This document shows, one piece after another, positions 50,811 through 60,038 of a stretch of DNA of 64,000 nt; within the stretch, counting starts at the first letter, position 1; each line of letters opens with the position of its first letter. Both the position numbers and the translations under genes were made by a program. This DNA comes from DATGEP01 sp035310125 (lineage in GTDB: Bacteria > Chloroflexota > Ktedonobacteria > Ktedonobacterales > JADMIN01), in NCBI GenBank assembly GCA_035310125.1, contig DATGEP010000062.1, forward strand, positions 1 through 64,000, written 5' to 3'. Under the pieces are notes generated by a model that had not been told where the DNA came from, did no database searches, and saw only the letters and a list, made by a program, of their open reading frames with translations.

Positions 50811-52031
50811 CTACGGCCAGACGGACGAGGCTTTGATGAAGCCGCCTGCTGGGGTGAGCACGCCGCCCTTGATTTGCAAGAACTCAAAATCGCTGATGCC
50901 GCCATGCTGCGTAGACGACCACGTGATTGACGGGCCAAAGCCGGTGTCGTAATTCACGAAATCGTGATCGAGTGTGTTCTGCAAGTCCGCGCGGGTGAGA
51001 TTCTGTCCCGCCTTGTCCAGGGCGTCCACGAAGAGCTTGGCGTTGATGTAGCCATAGAACTTGTACGCGCTGAAAACAGGGTCACCAGCCGTCGCGGCAA
51101 CATATTGCTGTCCAACCGGCGTGTTGACGTCCGAATAACCGCTCACGTAGATGCCCTCGCCAGCGGGACCTAGCAGTTTCGCCCATGAGTTGTCGGCCAT
51201 CGGATAGTTAGCGAGGTACCCCAGCGACGGCCGGTAGCCCAGGCGTGTGGCCGTGGCGACGAAGGTCGCTGTTGGTCCGGGCAGACCGTTGAGCACGATG
51301 ATGTCCGGGTTCGCGGCTTTGAGCGTCTGTACCGCCGCGGTGAAGTCGGTCTGGGTGAATTTGTAGCCGACGGAGGCGACGAGGTTGCCGCCATACTTCT
51401 GTAAGGACTCGCCCAGGGTCTGCTTCTGCTGTAAGCCGAGCACGTCGTCCTCGTAGAGCAGGGCGACCGACTTGGCGTGCAGCGTCTGCGTGAGGTAGTT
51501 CCCCATCACGTGGCCCTCGTCGCCGTAGTTCGGCTGTGTCATCCATACCCACGGCAGTGCCTTGCCGGAAGCGTCGGCGAACTTGGCGCCGCCGCCTATT
51601 GGGTCCACGAACGGAATGCCCTTGGGATTCGTGTAGCTCTCGGCCACGTTGGCATCGCCGGAACCGCAGACCTGGAAGATGGCGAATACGTTATCCTGCT
51701 CGACGAGCTGGCGAACGGCATCCTTCGTCTTGGTGGCGTCGCCGTTGTCGCTGACCTGCACCATCTTGATCTTGCGGCCGTGAATCCCACCCGCCGCATT
51801 GATCTTGTCAATGTAAAGCTGGTCGCCGTCCAAAATAGGCTGGCAGATGACTTTGATGTGGCCCGTCGTGTCCAGCACGGCGCCGATGGTGATCGTATCA
51901 TTCGTGACGCCCGGCACCGATGCACCCGCCGTGGCGCCATTGCCGCAGCCAGCCAGCGCAAGGAGCGCGGCCAGCGCCACACCGGCAGCCACGTGCCGCC
52001 GTGGTGTCCTCAGCCTGGAAATGAGTCCCAT
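50811..52031 (-). CDS. Branched-chain amino acid-type ABC transporter substrate-binding lipoprotein
   Basis: 406 residues. Lipoprotein signal with lipobox LALAGC (Cys about 29). The mature protein has the type I periplasmic-binding fold of LivJ/LivK: ITIGAVLDTTGHIKVICQPILDGDQLYIDKINAAGGIHGRKI. Such proteins bind amino acids, but many bind aromatic or short-chain acids. It is divergent from livHMGF. Two palindromes of the cluster-specific type lie in between, so control is probably shared with the rest of the 50.8-63.1 kb cluster. Confidence 0.92.
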   Translation of the reverse strand: MGLISRLRTPRRHVAAGVALAALLALAGCGNGATAGASVPGVTNDTITIGAVLDTTGHIKVICQPILDGDQLYIDKINAAGGIHGRKIKMVQVSDNGDATKTKDAVRQLVEQDNVFAIFQVCGSGDANVAESYTNPKGIPFVDPIGGGAKFADASGKALPWVWMTQPNYGDEGHVMGNYLTQTLHAKSVALLYEDDVLGLQQKQTLGESLQKYGGNLVASVGYKFTQTDFTAAVQTLKAANPDIIVLNGLPGPTATFVATATRLGYRPSLGYLANYPMADNSWAKLLGPAGEGIYVSGYSDVNTPVGQQYVAATAGDPVFSAYKFYGYINAKLFVDALDKAGQNLTRADLQNTLDHDFVNYDTGFGPSITWSSTQHGGISDFEFLQIKGGVLTPAGGFIKASSVWP

Positions 52032-52123
52032 GTCGCGTGTCCCCTTTTTCCGCCAGACAACACTCTCGCCGTTGCCATTACTGCGCCAGGTTGGACGGTC
52101 GCCGTCCGGCAGTTGCTATCGCC

Positions 52124-52149
52124 GATACATGACAACTGAGTCATGTATC
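52124..52149. promoter_or_regulatory. Operator palindrome 1 (CATGAC-N6-GTCATG core)
   Basis: GATACATGAC (52124-52133) and GTCATGTATC (52140-52149) are exact complements with spacer AACTGA. It is 93 bp upstream of the binding protein start. The core ACATGAC-N6-GTCATGT matches the sites at 52375 and 62325, and CATGAC-N6-GTCATG also matches 61147. Confidence 0.75.
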
Positions 52150-52374
52150 ATAAAACTACCCAATGGCAGTCTAGTTGTCAAGGGGGGAGGAATATTTTGG
52201 GGAGATGAGCGTTGGCTTTCGTGCCTTTCGGCTATCTGGCTCAGCCAGCCGGCGCGGGCACCAAGCAGCGCCAGCCGCTCGGTGAAGTGGCGCACCGCGA
52301 GCGGATCGGGCATCCGTATGCAGAGCGGGCCGCACTCTCCATCTTGACAGCCACCCCCGCGCTATGGCATCATA

Positions 52375-52406
52375 CCCCAAACATGACAACCTCGTCATGT
52401 TTGGGG
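52375..52406. promoter_or_regulatory. Operator palindrome 2 (CATGAC-N6-GTCATG core)
   Basis: CCCCAAACATGAC (52375-52387) and GTCATGTTTGGGG (52394-52406) are perfect 13-bp arms with spacer AACCTC. It is 49 bp before livH. The same core and six-base spacing occur at the other three sites, which suggests a common dimeric regulator. Confidence 0.78.
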
Positions 52407-52454
52407 CGGCAAGCGGCGGTGGCGGCGCACTGGCGCGTCGAGGGAGACGAAACC

Positions 52455-53372
52455 ATGACGGCATTGCTCCAGGTCGTGCTCGCGGGCCTGGTAACGGGCA
52501 GCCTCTATGGATTGCTGGCGCTGGGAATCGTCCTTATCTACCGCACCACTGGCGTGCTGAACTTCGCGTATGGGACGATTGCGGCCGTATGCGCCTGCTT
52601 TATGTACGTGCTGATGACAGGGCCGAAACTTGGCTTCGTGCCCGCGCTACTGATTACGCTGATCTTTGCCGTTCTGCTGGGCATGGCACTCGAACGGCTT
52701 TTCGCCCGGCCTGTGCTGCACGCACCCATCTTCACGAAAGTCATCGCGACGCTGGCTCTGGCGCTCGTGCTTCAGACGCTCGCGCAGACCATCTGGCCCC
52801 AGCTTACCCAGCCAGTTCACTTCTCATCACCTTTCGAGGGGCGCGCCACCCGCATCGGGGGTGTCTACATCTCGCTGGTGGATGTGATGGTGCTTGTCGT
52901 TACGGCGCTCATCATGATTGGGCTGAGTCTGTTCCTCTCACGCACCCGCGTCGGGATTGCTCTGCGCGCGACGGCGGATAACCTGGCCGTCGCGCGCTTG
53001 ATGGGTGTGCCCGCTGGCACGATGTTTCTGCTCGTGTGGGCGCTCAGCGCGGTGGTGGCCGCGCTCACGGGTATACTCTTCGCCAGCCAGCAGAGCCAGC
53101 TCGATGTGCAGTTCATGGACCCCGTGCTGATCCTGGCATTTGTCGGCGCGGTGCTCGGTGGTCTGGAAAGCCTGCCGGGCGCGCTGCTCGGCGGCATCCT
53201 CGTCGGACTGGCGGATAACGTCCTGGCGCTGGCGCTGGCTGGCCACCACATTGGCGCACTCAACGTAAGCGATCCAGGTATCCGCGAGACGCTCATCTTC
53301 GTCGGCTTTGTGCTCCTTCTACTGTTCCGCCCACAGGGCATACTGGGCCAGGCGCTGCTGCGCAGAGTTTGA
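52455..53372 (+). CDS. livH: Liv-type ABC transporter permease LivH
   Basis: 305 residues from the ATG at 52455 (GAGGGAG upstream). The LivH opening LVTGSLYGLLALGIVLIYRTTGVLNFAYG is exact, and GIALRATADNLAVARLMGVP (EAA-like loop that contacts the ATPase) is present. About eight membrane helices. It forms the inner-membrane channel with LivM. Confidence 0.95.
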   Translation: MTALLQVVLAGLVTGSLYGLLALGIVLIYRTTGVLNFAYGTIAAVCACFMYVLMTGPKLGFVPALLITLIFAVLLGMALERLFARPVLHAPIFTKVIATLALALVLQTLAQTIWPQLTQPVHFSSPFEGRATRIGGVYISLVDVMVLVVTALIMIGLSLFLSRTRVGIALRATADNLAVARLMGVPAGTMFLLVWALSAVVAALTGILFASQQSQLDVQFMDPVLILAFVGAVLGGLESLPGALLGGILVGLADNVLALALAGHHIGALNVSDPGIRETLIFVGFVLLLLFRPQGILGQALLRRV

Positions 53373-53386
53373 GAGGGGACTCCTGG

Positions 53387-54478
53387 ATGACGACCGAAAC
53401 GAGCGGCGACACTCCTTCCACTGCTGCCACCGCGCCACCGATTACGAGCGTACGGGCTGGCTGGCGTGCGCGTCCGCGTGTGCGACGTGGTGGCGCGGCA
53501 GTCTGCGCCTTACTCGTCGCGCTAGCCCTTGTTCCGCTGCTCTACGATACGCTCTTTGGCTTCAGCGCCGGATTCGAGCTGCACCGGCTGAGTCTTATCG
53601 GCATCTTCGTGCTGGCGGCCTTCGCACAGAACGTGCTTACCGGCTACGCGGCGCAGCCATCGCTCGGCAACGCGGCGTTCTTCGGTGTCGGCGCGTACCT
53701 GCTGGCGTGGCTCACGAACGATCTCGGCCAGCCATATCTTGTCGGTATCGTGGCCGCGATGGCCGCGTCCGCGGTATTGGGTGTCATCGTCGGCGGGCCG
53801 GCGTTGCGCATCTCCGGCGCGTATCTCGCCATTGCGACTCTCGGTCTCGTCTTCATTACTGGCTCACTTCTCGACCTGTGGGATACGACGGCGGGCCGGC
53901 AAAGCTACGATCTGAATGTGCTGCCGGGTCTGCTAATTGATGACCACTCGCTCTACTATACCGTCCTTGTCGTCGCGGCGGTCATCCTGTTCCTGGGCCG
54001 CAATGTGCTGCGCTCGCGGGTAGGCCGCGCCTGGGTGGCAATCCGCGATAGCGAGGCGGCTGCGGAAGCGTTTGGCGTGAACGTCACACGCTATAAGCTG
54101 CTGGCGTTCGTCGTCAGCGCCGCCGTGACGGGCCTGGCGGGCGCGCTCTATGCTACCTGGGCGACGACGGCCAGCTCCTCGATGTCAAGCGCGGACCAAA
54201 CCATCGCTTTCCTCACCATGATAATCGTCGGTGGGTTAGGCTCCATTGCGGGATCGGTGCTGGGCGCCGCATTCGTCGGCTTCCTGCCGCTCCTGCTCGG
54301 CCAGTTACCCGACCCGATTACGATTGGTGAGGCACAGGTCCAGGTAGCCACATTGACGACGGGTATCTACGGGCTGCTGCTCCTATTGGCTTTGATCTTC
54401 TTCCCCTCGGGTCTGAGCAGCCTGGGCGCACGTCTTCGTCCCGGTTTTCGTCGCATCACCCAGAGGGGAGCGCAGTGA
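53387..54478 (+). CDS. livM: Liv-type ABC transporter permease LivM
   Basis: 363 residues from the ATG at 53387 (GAGGGG upstream; a TTG at 53369 is in frame). Ten hydrophobic segments; typical LivM motifs are LTGYAAQPSLGNAAFFGVGAYL and GRAWVAIRDSEAAAEAFGVNV, the coupling helix. A 35-residue Arg/Thr-rich N-terminus precedes the first helix. It is the partner of LivH. Confidence 0.95.
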   Translation: MTTETSGDTPSTAATAPPITSVRAGWRARPRVRRGGAAVCALLVALALVPLLYDTLFGFSAGFELHRLSLIGIFVLAAFAQNVLTGYAAQPSLGNAAFFGVGAYLLAWLTNDLGQPYLVGIVAAMAASAVLGVIVGGPALRISGAYLAIATLGLVFITGSLLDLWDTTAGRQSYDLNVLPGLLIDDHSLYYTVLVVAAVILFLGRNVLRSRVGRAWVAIRDSEAAAEAFGVNVTRYKLLAFVVSAAVTGLAGALYATWATTASSSMSSADQTIAFLTMIIVGGLGSIAGSVLGAAFVGFLPLLLGQLPDPITIGEAQVQVATLTTGIYGLLLLLALIFFPSGLSSLGARLRPGFRRITQRGAQ

Positions 54479-55287
54479 TGAGTGTTACACAGCCTGTGCT
54501 TTCCATCCGCGGCCTGACGGTGCGGTTCGGTGGGCTTGTCGCGATCAACGCGCTCGATCTGGATGTCACACCTGGACACATCTTCGCGCTGGTCGGCCCC
54601 AACGGCGCGGGGAAGACGACTGTGTTGAACTGCATCAGCGGTTTCGTGCAGCCAGGCGAGGGCCGCATCACTTTTGAGGGCGCGGATCTGTTGCCACTCG
54701 GTCGCGACCGGCGCGCGGCGCTCGGTATCGCCCGCACCTTCCAAAACCTCCAGCTTTTCGCGAGCATGACGGTCCTCGATAACTTGCTCGTCGCGCAGCA
54801 TGCTCATTTGCGCACTGGCCTGTTCGCTGGGCTGGTATCCATTGGTCGCTCGGTGCGTGAAGATGCCGCCGCCCGCTGTCGCGCACGGGAGACCCTGGCG
54901 CTGCTAGATCTTGAGCGGTATGTGAGCCAGCCGGCGGGCTCGCTGCCATTCGGTATGCAGCAGCTCGTGGGCGTCGCCCGCGCGCTCGTGCTGCGACCGC
55001 GGCTCCTGCTGCTGGACGAGCCGGCTGCGGGCATGCCGCATGTCGAGGTGGAGAAGCTCGCGGCCAGCCTGCGGCGCTGGCGCGACGAGCTGAGCACCAC
55101 GCTGGTCCTGATCGAACACAACATGCCGCTGGTACAGTCTGCCGCGGACACGGTCTGTGTCCTCGACTATGGCCGCAAACTGGCGGAGGGAGCGCCCGAT
55201 ACGGTGCTGAAAGACGCGGCGGTGCTGGAAGCATACCTTGGCCGGCGGGCCGTGAGCGAGGAGGGGAGCGGCCATGCTGAAGGTTGA
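54478..55287 (+). CDS. livG: Liv-type ABC transporter ATPase LivG
   Basis: 269 residues; the ATG overlaps the livM stop by one base. Walker A is GPNGAGKTT, the signature is LPFGMQQLVGVARAL (LivG-type variant of LSGGQ), Walker B is LLLLDEPAAGM, and the H-loop is LIEHNM. It hydrolyses ATP for the importer. Confidence 0.95.
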   Translation: MSVTQPVLSIRGLTVRFGGLVAINALDLDVTPGHIFALVGPNGAGKTTVLNCISGFVQPGEGRITFEGADLLPLGRDRRAALGIARTFQNLQLFASMTVLDNLLVAQHAHLRTGLFAGLVSIGRSVREDAAARCRARETLALLDLERYVSQPAGSLPFGMQQLVGVARALVLRPRLLLLDEPAAGMPHVEVEKLAASLRRWRDELSTTLVLIEHNMPLVQSAADTVCVLDYGRKLAEGAPDTVLKDAAVLEAYLGRRAVSEEGSGHAEG

Positions 55288-55981
55288 GCGGCTATCTGCT
55301 GGCTACGGACCGTTAGATGTCCTGCGCGACGTGTCCTTCGAGGTGCCCGGCGGCGCGATTGTCGCGATTCTCGGCGCGAACGGCGCGGGCAAAACGACGC
55401 TGATGCGCGCGCTGGCGGGGCTGATCCGCGCGCGGAGCGGCGTCATCCACCTCGATGGGCGCGCCGTCGAGCGGCTGCCCGTAGAGCGCCGTGTGCGACT
55501 CGGCATGGCGCTTGTGCCAGAGGGGCGCGACTTGTTTCCGTCGCTGTCCGTGCGTGAGAATCTGGTCATGGGCGCCTACACGCGCCGGAGCGCAACTGAG
55601 ATGGAGCGCGATATCGCTCGCGTGCTGGGCTATTTCCCGCGCTTGAAGGACCGCCTGGACGCTCGTGCGGCAAATCTTAGCGGCGGCGAGGGGCAGATGC
55701 TGGCTATCGGGCGCGCGTTGATGTCCCGGCCCCGTATTCTGTTGCTGGATGAGCCATCACACGGCCTGGCACCGATTGTGGTGGTGACGGTCTTCGACGT
55801 CGTACGCCGGCTCAACGTCGAAGAGGGACTGACCATCCTCCTGGTGGAGCAAAACGCCCACACCGCGCTGGATGTGGCGAGCACTGCGTACGTCCTTCAG
55901 GCCGGCACGGTGGCGCTCTCCGGCGCTACCCGTGAGCTGGCGCAAACGGCTGCCGTCCGTGACTTGTACCTGGGAGGATAA
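55274..55981 (+). CDS. livF: Liv-type ABC transporter ATPase LivF
   Basis: 235 residues; it starts 14 bases inside livG. Walker A is GANGAGKTT, the signature LSGGEGQMLAIGRAL, Walker B ILLLDEPSHGLAP, and the H-switch is changed from the usual His to Gln-Asn in LLVEQNA, as usual for LivF. It is the second ATPase of the importer. Confidence 0.95.
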   Translation: MLKVERLSAGYGPLDVLRDVSFEVPGGAIVAILGANGAGKTTLMRALAGLIRARSGVIHLDGRAVERLPVERRVRLGMALVPEGRDLFPSLSVRENLVMGAYTRRSATEMERDIARVLGYFPRLKDRLDARAANLSGGEGQMLAIGRALMSRPRILLLDEPSHGLAPIVVVTVFDVVRRLNVEEGLTILLVEQNAHTALDVASTAYVLQAGTVALSGATRELAQTAAVRDLYLGG

Positions 55982-56077
55982 CAAAGCGCGTTGTACCATT
56001 CAGCTTAGGAAACCATCGTTCGCCTTGAGTTTTCATTACCTCCGTGTAGAGCCTCGTTAGTTTGTGAGAGGTGCGCT

Positions 56078-56848
56078 ATGACAGATTGGAACGGCAAAGT
56101 AGCCGTCGTGACGGGCGCGGCCAGCGGTATCGGGTTGGCGATTGCGCGCGACCTAGCTGGGCGTGGCGTGCGGGTCACGCTTTCGGATATTGACGATGAG
56201 GCAGGCCGGCGTCTCGCGGCGGACTTGCCGGGATCGCGCTTTCAGCGGTCTGACCTTGCACGTGCGGAGGACTGCCAGGCCCTCATCGCGACGACGCTGG
56301 CTGCTGAAGGACGTGTGGACATCCTGGTGAACAACGCCGGCATCCAGCATGTTGCGCCGATTACGGAGTTTCCTGAGGCGAAGTGGCGCCAGATCATCGA
56401 GATTATGCTGACCGCGCCGTTTCTGCTGACCCAGGCCGTGCTGCCAGGCATGTACGGCCACCGTTGGGGACGCATCATTAACCTCGCATCCGTCCATGCC
56501 CTGCGCGCCTCGCCCTTCAAATCCGCCTACGTCGCCGCCAAGCATGGCCTGCTCGGCTTGACGCGCGTCACCGCGCTCGAAGCCGCCCCCTATGGCGTGA
56601 CCTGCAATGCGATCTGCCCCTCTTACGTGCGCACAGCGCTGGTCGAGAAGCAAATTGCCGATCAGGCGCGGATTCACGGCATCCCGGAGAGCGAAGTAGT
56701 CGAGAAGATCATGGTGGCAGAGGCGGCGATCCATCGCCTGCTGGAGCCGGATGAGGTGGCAAAGTACGCCGCGTATCTCTGTTCGGATGACGCCAGCGGC
56801 ATCACTGGCGCCGCCCAGGTCATTGACTGCGGCTGGACGGCTCATTGA
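56078..56848 (+). CDS. Short-chain dehydrogenase, 3-hydroxybutyrate dehydrogenase-like
   Basis: 256 residues. NAD site VVTGAASGIGLAIA; NNAG motif in VNNAGIQHVAPITEFP; catalytic Ser in NLASVHALRASPFKSAYVAAKHG, with Tyr-x3-Lys. The SVHAxxASPFKSAYVAAKHG and AEAAIHRLLEPDEVA segments are those of 3-hydroxybutyrate dehydrogenases. It should oxidise a 3-hydroxy acid, probably not only hydroxybutyrate. It follows livF by 96 bp and is followed at 70 bp by a hydrolase, so it likely belongs to the liv operon. Confidence 0.88.
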   Translation: MTDWNGKVAVVTGAASGIGLAIARDLAGRGVRVTLSDIDDEAGRRLAADLPGSRFQRSDLARAEDCQALIATTLAAEGRVDILVNNAGIQHVAPITEFPEAKWRQIIEIMLTAPFLLTQAVLPGMYGHRWGRIINLASVHALRASPFKSAYVAAKHGLLGLTRVTALEAAPYGVTCNAICPSYVRTALVEKQIADQARIHGIPESEVVEKIMVAEAAIHRLLEPDEVAKYAAYLCSDDASGITGAAQVIDCGWTAH

Positions 56849-56917
56849 TCGTATGCGACAGGTGTGTGGCGTGGCAGCGGATACGCTGGAGCGCCCCGCG
56901 CGACGAGGAGGATCACA

Positions 56918-58009
56918 ATGCAAAGCTCATCTATGCCTGGGCGCGTGACGGCGCAGACGGTGCAAACACCGCGTCTCAGAACCAACATGCTGGCGGCCGG
57001 GCGGGAAGATGGCACGCCGGTCTGCTTCATTCACGGCAACGTCTCTTCCTGCCGCTTCTGGGACGAGATGCTCGCCACGCTGCCCAGCAGCTACTATGCT
57101 ATCGCGCCAGACTTGCGTGGCTACGGCGATTCCGAGCCGCTGGCCGTGGATGCCACTCGTGGCTTACGAGACTTCGCTGACGATCTTCACAGTCTCTTCC
57201 AAACGCTCGGAATGGCGGATGGGGGCCGCAAAGTGCATCTGGTCGGCTGGTCCCTTGGCTCCGGTGTCGCGATGCAATACGCCATAGACCATCCAGAGCA
57301 AGTGGCGTCGCTGGTGCTCGAATCGCCGCTTTCGCCCCACGGATTCGGCGGCACGAAATCGGTGGACGGAGCCCTCTGCTGGCCGGATGCCGCCGGCTCG
57401 GGCGGGGGCACAGCCAACCCAGAGTACATCAAGCTCCTGATGGAGAAGGATCGTAGTGACAGCCAGTTCTCGGCACGCGGCGTGATGAATGCCTTCTACT
57501 TCAAGCCTCCCTTCCGCGTCGCGCCTGAGCGCGAGGAGGAGTTCGTCACGGAGATGCTGAAAATGGTCATCGGTGACGGCGGCTATCCGGGAGACATGAC
57601 GCCGTCGCAGAACTGGCCGGCCGTCGGGCCGGGCACACGCGGCTTCAACAATGCCATGTCGCCAAAGTACTGCGATCTGAGCGGCTTCGCCGCCATATCG
57701 CCTCGACCGCCGGTGCTCTGGATTCGTGGCGACAGCGACCAAATCGTCTCCGATACGTCTCTGCTCGACTTCGGCTACCTCGGACAGCTCGGTGCGGTGC
57801 CTGGCTGGCCGGGTGACGAGCTCTACCCACCGCAGCCAATGGTGAGCCAGATGCGCGGCGTGTTGGATGCATACCAGGCGAGCGCCGGATCCTACCGCGA
57901 GGTGGTTTTCGCGAGCTGCGGACACTCGCCGCACATCGAGCATCCGAGCGCCTTCCGGCAGCAGCTGCTGGCGTTCCTAGAACAGGAAGCCCATGACCTC
58001 CCTCGGTAG
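56918..58009 (+). CDS. Alpha/beta hydrolase, paralogue A
   Basis: 363 residues from the ATG at 56918 (GGAGGA upstream). The core has FIHGNVSSCRFWDEML, DLRGYGDSE, nucleophile elbow VGWSLGSGVAMQYA and FASCGHSPHIEHP with the catalytic His. The cap contains NWPAVGPGTRGFNNAMSPKY. The same cap motif is found in the paralogue at 61190-62296 (NWPFAGPGRYGSNNALSPKY), so the two are specific to this cluster. They probably cleave an ester or lactone of the imported compound. No signal peptide is seen. Confidence 0.88.
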   Translation: MQSSSMPGRVTAQTVQTPRLRTNMLAAGREDGTPVCFIHGNVSSCRFWDEMLATLPSSYYAIAPDLRGYGDSEPLAVDATRGLRDFADDLHSLFQTLGMADGGRKVHLVGWSLGSGVAMQYAIDHPEQVASLVLESPLSPHGFGGTKSVDGALCWPDAAGSGGGTANPEYIKLLMEKDRSDSQFSARGVMNAFYFKPPFRVAPEREEEFVTEMLKMVIGDGGYPGDMTPSQNWPAVGPGTRGFNNAMSPKYCDLSGFAAISPRPPVLWIRGDSDQIVSDTSLLDFGYLGQLGAVPGWPGDELYPPQPMVSQMRGVLDAYQASAGSYREVVFASCGHSPHIEHPSAFRQQLLAFLEQEAHDLPR

Positions 58010-58033
58010 TGCCTTACCGCCGCGGTCTGCGCC

Positions 58034-58462
58034 TCAGCACTTCACAACAGCTTCGCCGGAGAGTACCACCAGGTTGTCCTGATTGGCGCATTCCGTACGT
58101 AGTGTCACGATGTGCCTGTCCGCACGCACCGCGGTGACTTCGACGCGCGCCGTAATCGTGTCGCCGATTCGGACGGGCGCCAGGAAGCGCAGCGATTGTG
58201 CGAGGTAAATGGCGCCGGGACCGGGCAGATCATTGCCCAGCACAGCCGAGATCAGCCCCGCCGTCAGCATGCCATGCGCGATACGTCCGCCAAAAGGCGA
58301 CCGCGCGGCGAAGTCCGCGTCCAAATGGATTGGATTCTGATCCCCGGTAAGGCCCGCGTAGAGAACGATATCGGCCTCGGTGATGGTACGTGAGCGCGTG
58401 GCGGCCATCCCCACGGTAGGCAACTGGGCGGCCATGCCCTCGACTGGATCTATCATGCGCAT
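58034..58462 (-). CDS. MaoC-like (R)-enoyl-CoA hydratase (PhaJ-type)
   Basis: 142 residues from the ATG at 58462 (AGGAG upstream). The hydratase motif is LYAGLTGDQNPIHLDADFAARSPFGGRIAHGMLTAGLIS, with the catalytic Asp-x4-His. The C-terminal strand pattern GDTITARVEVTAVRADRHIVTLRTEC fits the family. It hydrates trans-enoyl-CoA to (R)-3-hydroxyacyl-CoA. It is last in the minus-strand operon with the ligase and KASIII-like gene, and is convergent with hydrolase A. Confidence 0.9.
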   Translation of the reverse strand: MRMIDPVEGMAAQLPTVGMAATRSRTITEADIVLYAGLTGDQNPIHLDADFAARSPFGGRIAHGMLTAGLISAVLGNDLPGPGAIYLAQSLRFLAPVRIGDTITARVEVTAVRADRHIVTLRTECANQDNLVVLSGEAVVKC

Positions 58463-58487
58463 TGCACTCCTGTAAGCCGGCGACAGC

Positions 58488-60038
58488 TCAACCCTGTGCC
58501 GGAACACCCTGCATCTGCTGAAGATACCGCGTTCGCAGCTCCGCTTTGGTAACCTTGCCCATCGCATTGCGCGGCAACGCTTCCACGAAGACCACGCGAC
58601 GGGGGAGCTTATAGCGGGCGAGCTTGCCGGCACAGAACGTCAGCACGCTCGTGGTATCCAGCTCGTGGCCAGGGCGAACGACGACCACCGCGACACCCAC
58701 TTCACCCCACTTCTGATCCGGCTCGGCGAGAATCGCGGCTTCCGCGATGGCCGGGTGCGTCGCCAGCAGCCCTTCGATCTCCGCCGGGTAGACGTTCTCG
58801 CCGCCGGAGATGTACATATCCTTCTTGCGGCCAACGATGTAATAGTAACCATCTTCATCGCGCCGGGCGAGGTCGCCGGTATGCCACCACCCGCCGCGAT
58901 AAGCCTCCACCGTTGCTTCCGGACGGTTCCAGTAGCCTGAGCAAACATGCGGACCCGCCAGCGCCAGCTCACCAACGGCGCCCACCGCGGCTTCCTGATC
59001 CTGCTCGTCAACCAGACGCGCGCGGGAGTGGAATACTGGCCGCCCGACCGAACCCGCCTTGCGCAGCGCATCCTCCGGCGCCAGACTGAAGCAGTTGACG
59101 CCCACCTCGGTGAGTCCGTAGCCCTGACGGAAGACGGTGCCGCGTGCCATGTAGCGCTCGATGATCGGTATTGGGCAGGATGACCCACCAGTCACACAGA
59201 AGCGGACGGAGGAGAAGTCTGTGGTATCGAATGCGGGGTGCTCCATCAGCATCTGGAACATCGTCGGCACGGTGAAGATAATCGTGCAATGCTCCTGCTG
59301 AATGGCTCGCAGGACCCCCTCGCACTCGGCGCTGCGCAACAGCACAACCGTACCGCCGCAGTGGTACAGCGGCGTGGTGAGCACATTCAGGCCGCCGGCA
59401 TGGAAGAATGGCGTGAAGGTCGGCGTGATGTCGCTATCCCAAAGTCCCCAGCTGACCTGCGTATTGATCGCGTTCCAGGTGAGCATACGGTGCGAGAGGA
59501 CAGCACCCTTGGGAGTGCCAGTCGTGCCGGAAGTGTAGAGAATGAGCGCTGGCTCCTCGCCATCGTCGGTCGCGAACGGCACGGCGCGCGCGGCCAGTGT
59601 TTTGTCCGTGCCAGGGAACGCGCTGAAGGCCAGCGGGCGGAGCGGCGGAGTATTCTCTGCCAGCAGCTCGATGGCAACCGCCAGAGCTGGCTCGCGGTGC
59701 GTCTCGTCGTGCAACAGAAGCGTGGGGGCGCAGTCCGCCAGAATGGTGCGCAGCTCGTGGATGGTGAGCCGCCAGTTGAGCGGAACCAGGATGGCGCCCA
59801 ACAGCGCACAGGCGAAGAAGGCATCCAGGTATTCGGGGGAATTGCTCGCCAGGACGGCTACTCGATCCCCCTGCCGCACGCCATACGCTTCCGCGAGCAT
59901 GGCGGCCAGCGCGCGGGCACGAGTATTGAGTGCCAGGTAGGTGTAACGCTCACCTGTGCTGGCGTCAATCAGTCCGATCTTCTCAGGAGTGAGTTGCTGG
60001 CGCTGCGCCAACCACTCTCCCACGCCAAGAAATGTCAT
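58488..60038 (-). CDS. Acyl-CoA ligase (AMP-binding)
   Basis: 516 residues from the ATG at 60038, which overlaps the stop of the KASIII-like gene (ATGA). The AMP-binding P-loop is LILYTSGTTGTPKGAV. Motifs QGYGLTEVGVNCFSLAPEDA, GWWHTGDLARRDEDGYYYIVGRKKDMYISGGENVYPAEIE and the catalytic Lys in PRNAMGKVTKAEL are present. It resembles medium- or long-chain fatty acid and aromatic acid CoA ligases. It activates the acid produced or imported by the cluster. Confidence 0.93.
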   Translation of the reverse strand: MTFLGVGEWLAQRQQLTPEKIGLIDASTGERYTYLALNTRARALAAMLAEAYGVRQGDRVAVLASNSPEYLDAFFACALLGAILVPLNWRLTIHELRTILADCAPTLLLHDETHREPALAVAIELLAENTPPLRPLAFSAFPGTDKTLAARAVPFATDDGEEPALILYTSGTTGTPKGAVLSHRMLTWNAINTQVSWGLWDSDITPTFTPFFHAGGLNVLTTPLYHCGGTVVLLRSAECEGVLRAIQQEHCTIIFTVPTMFQMLMEHPAFDTTDFSSVRFCVTGGSSCPIPIIERYMARGTVFRQGYGLTEVGVNCFSLAPEDALRKAGSVGRPVFHSRARLVDEQDQEAAVGAVGELALAGPHVCSGYWNRPEATVEAYRGGWWHTGDLARRDEDGYYYIVGRKKDMYISGGENVYPAEIEGLLATHPAIAEAAILAEPDQKWGEVGVAVVVVRPGHELDTTSVLTFCAGKLARYKLPRRVVFVEALPRNAMGKVTKAELRTRYLQQMQGVPAQG